DNA of 64,000 bases from Nilaparvata lugens (lineage: Eukaryota > Arthropoda > Insecta > Hemiptera > Delphacidae): positions 51,154,970 through 51,218,969 of the forward strand of contig NC_052505.1 of NCBI RefSeq assembly GCF_014356525.2. The letters run 5' to 3'. Within the stretch, counting starts at the first letter, position 1, and each line of letters begins with the position of its first letter. The notes under the pieces were generated by a model, which ran no database searches, was not told where the DNA came from, and worked only from the letters and a program-made list of their open reading frames with translations. Positions 1 to 10,300 of the stretch are shown one piece after another. A program made the translations under genes and the position numbers.

Positions 1-3000
1 GAGAAAGAAAAGAGAAATGGAAGAGAGAAAGAAGGAAGAAAGAAAGTAACAGAACAGAACTCTTTTGAGATAGAGGAACAGAGATTTGAGTTTTTTTGGG
101 TTTCTATGCCATCTACTGTTATTTTGTATACTACTGTTTACTACTACATCTACTGTTTATTATTTTGTACTCATTAGTTTAAAAAATTATAGTTATTGAG
201 AACTATTATCAATTCATTTTTGTAATAAAAATATCATTTCATGTTTTATTCTATTATAAAAACTCACATTATCATCTATATTATAATTGAACGAGCTTTA
301 GCGAGTTCTCACTTTTGACTCAGTGTAGGCTAAAGTTTTTGTCCGTCTTTTCCACTGTTTGTATGTTCTACAATAACTTCAGAAATAATTGATGAATCAG
401 CTTCATATTTTGAACACATATTCTTCGAACCTTTTTACAGGTCAAGTTCATTGGACAACGAAATTGACTCACTCCTTCGTACTTTTTCAGGATACAAAAT
501 AATACTACTTGAAAGTGCAAAAGAAGAATATATTGTTTTGATTTATCATTTAGTCAGCTCAACAATTCATTGCATGCAATTACGATAGTTTTCTATTCGT
601 CCATTCATAAAATCAGCTGAGGCTATGTAGCAGCTATCACACTGATCGAAAAACTAATACGGGTTGAGATATCAATGTGCGGTCTGCGCCATTTATTTTC
701 TCTTGGAACTCTGTATCGAAATCTTGTATCACATGACCAACCACCTTCTCATTTAAAACAATGAGTTTTAATTCATATGAGGGTCAGAGATGTTGAAGCG
801 ACAGAGTATTTTTAATTTCAAATATTATCCTCAATGAAACCTACTGTCAAATTATTCTTGTAAGAGAAAGATTCAGCTGTCTCAATAATTTTCATCAACT
901 GTACATTTGAAAGATGCGGGTTTCAAATATTACAATACAACAGTTTTTGAGCGAGTTCTCCACCCTAGGGGGTCACTAGTGAAGGAAATAATTGGCTCAT
1001 ACACGTACGGGATCGGAAATTCACGTATGACGCATCATCACGTCTGAACTACTGGACTATTTTTTTACCGAGGATGATTATAGGTCTCTTTTCAATCGTT
1101 AAAGATTTCATCATTATTAAGTTTTTAGTCTGTCGAGTTTTCAATTCGTCATTGTTCCAGTTTGTTATACTTTGCTAACGTTGCTTGATAGTGGTTATCG
1201 ATATATTAGAATATTATCTAAAAATATTGGTTTTATTCACGATAATGTTTTCAAATAGTTTTAATAATTTCACTTTCTAGAATACTCTCCTACCTTAATC
1301 ACTATTTATACGGTGGGCCTCCCACTTTCTATTTCTATTTTATTAGCGCGGTAATTTAATTTAATGAACAAATGGATCGGTCGCTACGGTATTCAAAGTT
1401 TCACTATAATCCACGATAATAAACTTGGTGTCCTCATGAATGTATTTATAATATTGAGGTAGAGGAACAGAATTTCAAGTTATTATTTTTGAGTTTCTTT
1501 ACTATCCACATAGAATGCTATCTACAAGTTATTGGTTGTTATTCATACTACCAAGCAAATAAAAAAATTTCAAACCATCCATAAGCATTTCAAAACGCAG
1601 TGAGATTTTCAATGCATTGATATTCTGTTATGTCAGTAGATTAAACTGTCTTTTGCCCCCGCAAATTTCTAAAAGTTTTCCATAGAATTCACCCTAAATA
1701 GATTCTATTTCGTAATTTCCACGAAAAACCCCCTGACATTTCTGAGTGCATGGAATTCCCCATGATCTTTAGTGATTAGTCTGTTGTTGATAACATATTT
1801 TATTGGAATCAATTATTTATCGAATCTTCTCCTGAAAGTTTTCACGAAAACATTTCTAATGAAAACATCATGAGTAATAGCTGTATGAGGATTTCTCATT
1901 TTCATTTTGTTTTCGCTTTCGTTTCTTCTCCTTTCCTTCTTATACTTCTTTTTCTGATTTTCGTTTCCTTCTTTCCCTTGCTTATTAACATATCTTCATC
2001 AGTTTCCTCTCCTTTACTCCTCTAACCCCTTCTTCACCATTCCTCTTGTGATGAATCTTTCAAATAGATCTCATGAGAAGAGAGAAAATTGTGATTACCT
2101 TTTAAAATGAAAGAATTTGCTAAAGGAATAGTTAGCGACCGAGCGATAAAGCTTACTTATCAGTAACTGTATATTAGATAAGAGTACCGTTCTGTACCGA
2201 ATATTTTCTAGGAAAATTATTCAATAAAATTATAATTATTTTGCAAATAAAGCACAAATTATTTACGAATTGCTCATTGAATTTGAGGTTACACTTTGTT
2301 TACTATCGAACAGATGTTTAAAGCAGCCTGAACGCAGCTGACTGATTCAAAGTATTGTCAAATGTCATGCTGGCTTCACGTAAGATATAATACCATCTCT
2401 AAAAAATTATAAAACTATCAATAAAGGACCAAGAATTTCAAATAAAAAAAATAAAATGTATGTATTATCGTTGAAATTATTTATTATTTAAGAAATTATA
2501 TTATATGTCAGGTCTTATTGTAACTAAATAGGTCATAGCATGAAATTATATTATTGATAAAACGGCAGAAATTAATTATAACAGTCTCAAACCTAATAAA
2601 AATTGTACAAGAATATTAATTTATTAATGATTTAATTCAACTGAACCACATGGTAATTAAATCTCTTTGGCAAGCCTAAGCCAATCATAGTGCATAGAAA
2701 TAGCACCAAGAAGGTGATCGTTTGAAAGCAACACATGTTAATCTATTATCAGACAACAACCCTACCTTATCATTTACGCTAGCACATGTACATTGTAGGA
2801 GAGGAACTATGTCTAGAAGATTAAGCAGTTTTAAGAATTACATAAATTAAATTATTATTGTAATTAAAAGAATTATATTCTACTGCTTGCCACTGACGTC
2901 ATGTCTACGTCACAAGCGTTCTACCAATGGCAAATTTTTATGCAAATTATTACATCGAGATTCTCAGAAGAAAGGTCTAGCCAAGAAGCTTAGAGAAAAA

Positions 3001-5411
3001 GACAGCACTTCCCTTTTGAAATCCTCACCGTTCAGATCTCTTTTTATAGTTACCAAGACCTATTTGTGAAAATTTCTTGTTCGATTTTTATATGTTCTAT
3101 TTGTGAGCCGATATTTTTAGGCCAATCTATTTGTTATTTGTAAATTTCTGTTTTCATCAATCGATAAATTAGAAGTTTAAAGTAAATTATCCCTTAATTA
3201 ATTTGGTGAAGGAGATATTTAAATTAAAATTCCACACGTGCTGAAACTGAAGCCTGGATTGCTGCCGATCAAATGATTTTTGATCTAAAGAAGAAAACCA
3301 CGACCGCCAAGGAAATTCACGTGAGTTATAAGTTTTAAAAGGGGCCCCAATCTACGCTTCGAAAAATATTTCAGTGCAGAAACATAAATTTTTTCTTCGT
3401 TAAATTATTGGCCACGCCGACAAGCGCTTTTAGTTATTAAGAGCCTAAAATTTATTCAATATTTACTTCATACGAACTTGTAGTTGATTGGCTATCCTCC
3501 GCTGCCAGAACCACGACCCCGAGCAATTTTTAAAATATTTTATAATTCATTTTTTCACTATTTTTTCAAAACTGTTAAATTTTATCAATTGTAAAATTCT
3601 GTCGAATCACGCATGGTATCATGCAAGCACAAGAAAATTTTTAACTATTCTGTTAATGCTAAATTATTATCAACCTGTAAATCAAATTCTGAACCTGCAC
3701 TGTATGATTACATATTTTATTATAATATATTTCAGTTTTGTTAATTCGCTTTCTGAGTTCGTTTATTTCTTAAGCCTGTCAATTATTGTGTCTGATACGT
3801 TCTATATCATCAAGAACCGATCGAATATGATCATTGAAATAATTGAATTAAGCTGGATATTGGAACAGGTCTAAGTGGATGTAGCGAGTGGGGTCAGATC
3901 GAGATATTTATTCTTTGTCCTTACCTGCTCATATATCAGCTTTTATCTGTTACCAACCTCGACTTAGGAGCGAACACATCATTTGTACAGCAGATGCAGC
4001 CAGAGATCATATAGATTCCTACAATAGAGCTTAAAACCCGACAAGACTCTGTTCTCGAAGTATATTCTGAACGATATTTGGTCCAAATACCGTATTTTAA
4101 TCCTTCAGAACTTATTAGAGACGCAGTCCCGTAAATTATCTACATCGGGATTTTTGCTCGACCTGTATGATTTTGTATGCTCATTCTTCACAGATAATAA
4201 TTTTAAGGTATCCGTATTCAGTGTTTAGCGATCGCTACACTACTTATAAAAATTTCATCACTATACAATTTGTCATTAGAAGAATCAAGGGTGAGCGAGC
4301 GTTTAGGCCTCCCGCGATTCCGACAATTGTATTGAATCTTGTAGTGAATCAATCAGTCAGGTGTACACTCAGCGTCCACACACGCAATTGCAAAATTTAT
4401 AGCCGCTACACCATTGACTCAGTACAAGATTCACTCTACATGTGTGAAGCCGTTAAAAAACGCACCACATGATTTGCCGGCCCAACGTGAGGCATTTAGA
4501 TACAGCACCACACTCTTTATGCCTCTTATCCTGTTCTCCTCTTCCCTTCTTCCTATCTTCCTTTTCTCTTTGGGGTAGACAATTAGATTATAAAAACCTA
4601 GATCACAATCAATCACGAATGAATCTTGTACAAGCAAAGTTTCTACGAAATATTTCTTTAGTTCTTGCTGAGTAATAGCAGTATGGAAAATTCTACGAAA
4701 ATATGATTTCGAAATGTTTCACACAATGTGGACTACAACTATATAGAACAGAGTCTCTAAAGAATGAAGCACTCAAAGTATGCTGTAAAATTATAACTTC
4801 CCTATCTCCCTCGTATAGTAGGAATGGAGTTTACTTTATTTCTGTATCTAAACCGTGTCCACGGATCAATTTACATTCGAGAAGAAACTAAACTCCGCTT
4901 TGGAATCACGGCTCACACGGGTAAGTTTCCGTTTATAGTCATTATCTAACCAAGCTCATGAATTCGAAGGCGTTCACCTATGTTGTCGCCGAATAATCGG
5001 TAGAATGAACAAAAATATACGCCAAGCAGTATACGTCGGGGGGAGCACAAACCGCGCTAGCGCTACGTGGTGGTAATACATGAAAGCTCAACATGTATAT
5101 TAAATTTCATTTTGATGACATTCGGACGTCCGGCCCTTTTTTCCAAACGCATGTACCGCTTTTGTTATTTGAGGAATTATCTCGTGATTGATATTATGAT
5201 TGAAGGTGACATGTCTGAGAAGGCTGGTGACACAACTAGGTGATTTAGATTTTCTTGAAAGATTTTATTAAGGAATCCGTATATGGTTGCCCGATTACAC
5301 TTGGATGCTCAAATGATGGTAAATCGACAATGTATGGACTCCCATGCATTATGTATTATACATACATTATATATATATATTTACATCCCACTATCGATTG
5401 GGAGTCCATAC

Positions 5412-5412
<1 letters not shown>
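1..5412. other. AT-rich DNA, no supportable gene
   Basis: I see no gene here. The stretch is AT-rich with frequent stops in all frames. It starts with a GA-rich run (1-55) and has a T/C-rich tract at about 1905-2045. One short open segment at 3240-3320 (+, 27 codons, Lys/Thr-rich) ends exactly at a GTGAGT splice-donor-like site, but no acceptor is visible before it, so I treat it as chance or an unrecognised repeat fragment. A CRE-like TGACGTCA and an octamer-like ATGCAAAT lie near 2893 and 2940 without any gene to attach them to. Parts may be old LTR or other repeat sequence that I cannot identify. Confidence 0.6.

Positions 5413-5468
<56 letters not shown>
5413..5468. repeat. (TA)n microsatellite, left target of LTR element
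   Basis: Nearly pure TA dinucleotide run directly abutting the 5' LTR. A second TA run follows the 3' LTR (20587-20629). The retrotransposon therefore appears to have inserted inside a TA tract, which hides the exact target-site duplication. Confidence 0.9.
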
Positions 5469-5471
<3 letters not shown>

Positions 5472-7262
5472 CGATGTATATCGTAACTAGAGAAAGGAAT
5501 TGAATTTAGGGCTCATTTATTCGACGCTCGGCTATCTTTCATAGAATCTGAGGGGTCAACGTTCAAGCCAGCCACTGGCCTACCGCTCAGCGATGCTGCG
5601 CATCCTCTCTCCCCTCCCTCTCGGTCACTGAGGGAGGCTCGAGAAAGGCCAGCAGGAGGCAGTCGAGTTCGGAGAGCCAAGTCGAGCGGTCGAGAGAGGT
5701 GAGAAGGAAGCAGCGAGCAGCTAGCAACGTCACAGTACGCCTTGTACTAAGTGAACTCCGATTTCTTCAGCGACCGGGAGTTGTGTCAAGGCTAAAGTCG
5801 ATTAGCCTCTCACACCGTGAACTCCACTGCTCTACACTCGTTTGGGCGAGTGTTGAACGACATTTAACCTGTTTAGACGACGGGTTGCCAGTTTCGACCA
5901 ACGACAACATGTCAGGTTTGGTCGAAACCTGACTCCCCATTGGTAGGCCACCAGTGGGACATCGAGGCGAGAAAGGACATCCGGGAAGGTGTGGAAAAGC
6001 CTTCCCCGCAACTCCGCAGCCGATCCGGACCCCAGGAGGACAGCTGGTGCCCGGCAGTAGGACTTAGGAAAGTCCAGAGTGCTGGCCGCCGCAGCGCACT
6101 AGTCCAGTGCGGGATCGCAAGAGGACATCCGGGAAGGTGTGGAAAAGCCTTTCCCGCAACTCCGCGGCCGATCCGGACCCCAGGAGGACAGCTGGTGCCC
6201 GGCAAGTAGGACTTAGGAAAGTCCAGAGTGCTGGCCGCCGCAGCGCACTAGTCCAGTGCGGGATCGCAAGAGGACGTCCGGGAAGGTGTGGAAAAGCCTT
6301 TCCCGCAACTCCGCGGCCGATCCGGACCCCAGGAGGACAGCTGGTGCCCGGCAAGTAGGACTTAGGAAAGTCCAGAGTGCTGGCCGCCGCAGCGCACTAG
6401 TCCAGTGCGGGATCGCAAGAGGACATCCGGGAAGGTGTGGAAAGGCCTTTCCCGCAACTCCGCGGCCGATCCGGACCCCAGGAGGACAGCTGGTGCCCGG
6501 CAAGTAGGACTTAGGAAAGTCCAGAGTGCTGGCCGCCGCAGCGCACTAGTCCAGTGCGGGATCGCAAGAGGACATCCGGGAAGGTGTGGAAAAGCCTTTC
6601 CCGCAACTCCGCGGCCGATCCGGACCCCAGGAGGACAGCTGGTGCCCGGCAAGTAGGACTTAGGAAAGTCCAGAGTGCTGGCCGCCGCAGCGCACTAGTC
6701 CAGTGCGGGATCGCAAGAGGACATCCGGGAAGGTGTGGAAAAGCCTTTCCCGCAACTCCGCGGCCGATCCGGACCCCAGGAGGACAGCTGGTGCCCGGCA
6801 AGTAGGACTTAGGAAAGTCCAGAGCGCGGGCCGCCGCAGCGCACTAAACCAGTGCGGAACCGGAAGAGGACCTCTGGGAAGGCCAGGGAAAGCCTTTACC
6901 AGAGCTCCGCAACCATCCCGGACCCCGGGAAGACACCCGGTGCCCAAGGACTAGGACTTAGTCCCGACACGAAACCCTTTCTCACGACTAACACCGTAAG
7001 GTTCCTGTTCCCTTCTTTCCGCGACCAACCTTGTTTGGCAGTGCGAAAGCACGGCCCCTCTTTCCTAAAAGAGGGAAACATTTCTCCAAAGCACTCAAAA
7101 CCCTGTTTCAACCCCCAACCCGAGCGAGGGTGATTGACGGACGCCCCACCGAGACTCCCGTCCCCTGCCGCGGCCCTCCCCAGTCGCCGACTGAGTTTAG
7201 CCGGCCCAGAGCGACACTGGGAACTCTGATAGAGACAGGTGTGGGCAATAATCTACTCAGAA
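5469..7262 (+). repeat. 5' LTR of the giant Ty3/gypsy element
   Basis: Matches 18646-20586 from TCACGATG at the left to ACTCAGAA at the right. The boundaries are the points where similarity stops: TA repeats lie on the outer side and unique internal sequence on the inner side. A TG...CA terminus is not clear-cut, so the true ends may differ by a few bases. It contains about five intervals of a 149-bp tandem repeat and, near its 3' end (about 7037), one copy of the CAGTGCGAAAGCACGG hairpin motif that is massively amplified in the element's 3' internal region. Confidence 0.93.
6057..6830 (+). repeat. 149-bp tandem repeat inside the 5' LTR
   Basis: Units recur at about 6057, 6206, 6355, 6504, 6653 and 6802 with very few substitutions. 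They are GC-rich and give rise to spurious overlapping reading frames on both strands, repeated at the same interval. The 3' LTR has one more unit (starts near 19234, 19383, 19531, 19680, 19829, 19978, 20127), which explains nearly all of the 147-bp difference between the LTRs. The position inside an LTR suggests repeated enhancer-like elements, but no function is shown. Confidence 0.92.
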
Positions 7263-7265
7263 GAT

Positions 7266-7283
7266 TGGCACACGAACGTGGGG
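7266..7283 (+). promoter_or_regulatory. Probable primer binding site
   Basis: Four bases after the LTR end the sequence reads TGGCACACGAACGTGGGG. It begins with the TGG expected to pair with a tRNA CCA end, and the AACGTGGGG part resembles the usual tRNA-Lys type site (TGGCGCCCAACGTGGGG) with changes in the middle. Position supports the call; the tRNA assignment is tentative. Confidence 0.6.
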
Positions 7284-7309
7284 CCCAAAGCAGGAGGAGA
7301 AAAACAGCA

Positions 7310-10300
7310 ATGAGTGCAGAGGAGAAATGTAGTCGCGCCGGAGAAGACCAGGAGGCGCGAGAGGATAGCAGCGATCCAGGAGTGTCCTGGATCTACAAAC
7401 TCCACCGGAAAGAAGCAGTGGACCTAGCAGCAGCAGCAGGGCTACCTACAACAGGTACAATGGCGGAGCTGAGGAAGGTTCTTGTGGACCATCACAGGAA
7501 GACGGCAGAGGAAGCCAGCAACCTGAACCAGGCTAGCAATGGAGCTAGCACAAGTTACCACGAGGCGGAAGGAGCAACGTCTCTGTGGCCTCCTGTAGAG
7601 GAGGATCATCAGGAGTCTTCCAGACTCGGAAAGCTGCCCGAGGAGGCGTCACCAGCCTCCGATGGCGAATCATGCCATTCATGGGTGTATCGATTGCGGA
7701 GCAGAGACGCGGTCGAATTACTCCTAGACTCGGTGCCCACAGACGGCACCTGTTCCGAGTTGCGGAGAGCGTTAACGGAGCAGCGGCAGCGATGCCTCAC
7801 GATGCTACCGCTGCCTCCCGCTGAAGAGACGGTGATGCAACCAGCGCCACCGAGGTCAATGTCGGCGCATGTGGACGCTGGCCCACTGTATCACGCGAGA
7901 CCTGCATTAGTGCGACCAGAGGAGTCGTCGGCGCACCAGTACAGGCCACGACAGGCACCGCACTCACCGGTCCGGGCTGCAGCCCACCATACACCATTTA
8001 TGGACCCAGGGACGGTGTGCGATAAGGTGCGAGGATGGAGGTTGTCATATGATGGCAACGGAGACGCTCCTAGCTTCCTAGAGCGTCTCGAGGAGTTACA
8101 ACAAGCCTACGGGCTGACAGGGGAGCAGCTGTTCCCGGCGCTACCAGAAATGCTAGCGGGAAGGTGTTCCTTATGGATGCGGAACCGAAGAGGGTTCTGG
8201 CGGCATTGGAACGATTTTGTAATGGACTTTCGGTCCCGTTATTATCCAGCAACCTATGAGGAGGATCTGGATGCTCAAATCCTGGGTCGACGGCAGCGTG
8301 AAGGCGAGGCTATCGATGACTACGTAGAAGAACTTCAGACTCTCATGAGGAGAAGAGGAGATTGTTCAATCAATCACCAGCTACAGAGGCTGTACAAGAA
8401 TCTTCTACCCCGGTACAAGCTGTACATTAGGGAAGCTGAAATCTATTCCGTGGACGATCTACTCAAGCTGGCCAGGCAATATGAGAGGATAGAGTCAGAA
8501 GAGAAGAGTGCTCAACAGCGGCAGAGGACTGTGAAACAGGAAGAGGTTCGTAAACCTGTGAAAGCGCGCCCCGAGCCAGAGCCTACAACTTCACAACGGC
8601 GAGTGGAGCCGACTCCAGTAGGACCTACCTGCTGGCATTGCAAGAAAGAGGGTCACTGGAGGTCGGAATGCCCTGAGATTTCTCTCTGCGTGGGCTGTAG
8701 AAAACCTCGTCCCGGTTGCACCTGCGAGAAGGATCAGAAGAGGGCGACAGACAAAGCCGCAGTAGTGAGAACTAGGAACCAACTCCAATTGGAACCGGAG
8801 TCGCAGTTCGACAACAGACTGTATACCACAGTCGAGGTAGCTGGCCACCAGTATCGAGCTCTACTCGATACAGGAGCTGAGTCCAACTACTTAAGCTTGG
8901 CAACGTTTGCGAGCTTAGAGGCAGCTGGATGTGCAAGGAGAACTGCGACAGAGAGAGGCGCGATTCTGGCGAATGGAACCGCGGCGCGGCTGTATGGAAA
9001 GGTGGAGATCAACCTGAAAGTCAGCCAAGAAATTCTTCCCACCGTGATGACGATCATGGAAGGATTATCCCCCGAATTTTTATTCGGCATGGAGTTCCTG
9101 CAGGAGCACAGGGTGAAAATCGACACCCGCACACGCACGGCGGAATGGGAGCCTCAACTCAGGGAGAAGAGTGCTACAACTACCCAGAAAGCTGCGAAGG
9201 CCAGAGGAAGAGAGGTGAAGTCCGGTGCAGCCCCGATAGAGAGGCAAGGAAGGTGTCCACAGCCTCAGGAGACACGCGTCTTCATGCTAGTACATGTCCG
9301 AGATGTCTGGCTAAATGCACTGGTCGACACCGGGGCCGAGTCGTCCTATGTCTCTGGAGAGGCAGCAAGGCGACTGAAGGAGTCTGGCGATTGCCAGGTG
9401 AAACCAATTAGTCATCAACCGATCTTGGTGACTGGAGAAAAGCTTCCCGTAGTGGAGGAGCTGAAGCTGACTGCCGAGGTGTGTAGTAGACGAGTCTACT
9501 GGAGAGTGGCAGTGATCAATGAGTTAGAATCCGAAATGATTTTGGGATTAAGTCATTTAAGAGCGATTCAAGCAAAACTCGATTTGAGGCAGAGGAGGAT
9601 GATATTACCTCCGGCTTTAGTGGGACAGGTGGCAGCAGTCGCTTCAGAAAGGGAGGAGTTCGAGAAATTCCTGGAGACGGAGCTGATAAAATTCAGAGAT
9701 GTGCCAGGTGCGACTCACCTCCTGGTTCATAGAATCAGGCTGAAGGAAGGAGCTAAGCCGTTCCGACAACGTCCGTATCCTCGTAACCCGCTTATGCAAG
9801 CGGTGATAAACGAGGAGGTGGACAGTATGCTCGATCAGCGGGTCATTGAGCCGAGCAGTAGCCCGTGGAGTTCACCAATCGTCTTGGTGAAGAAGGCTAA
9901 TGGAAAGATGCGGTTTTGTATCGATTTCCGGCAGATTAATGCACTCACTGAACGAGATGCATATCCTTTGCCGAATATGACAGGCATTTTGGATAGATTG
10001 AGGAATGCCAAGTACATTTCTTCAATCGACTTGAAGAGCGGTTACTGGCAAGTACCGTTGGAGGAGCAGAGTAAGCAGCTTACAGCGTTTACGGTTCCTG
10101 GAAGAGGGCTGTTCCAGTTCCAGATGATGCCCTTTGGTCTACACTCGGCTGGAGCTACATTTCAGCGCCTCCTAGACCGAGTAATTGGGCCGGAATTGGA
10201 GCCTTGTGCTTTTGCTTACCTAGACGACGTCATCGTTCTAGGAGAAACGATGGAGGCTCACATGCTGAACCTAGCTAGAGTGTTCAGTAGGCTGAGAGAA

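Noticed and set aside
3488..3874. 128-codon plus-strand frame
   Set aside because: Phe/Ile/Tyr-rich translation of AT-rich DNA, no domain, no start context; likely chance.
5912..6947. Reading frames of about 83-96 codons repeated every 149 bp
   Set aside because: They are shadows of the LTR tandem repeat, on both strands, with no start context or domain.
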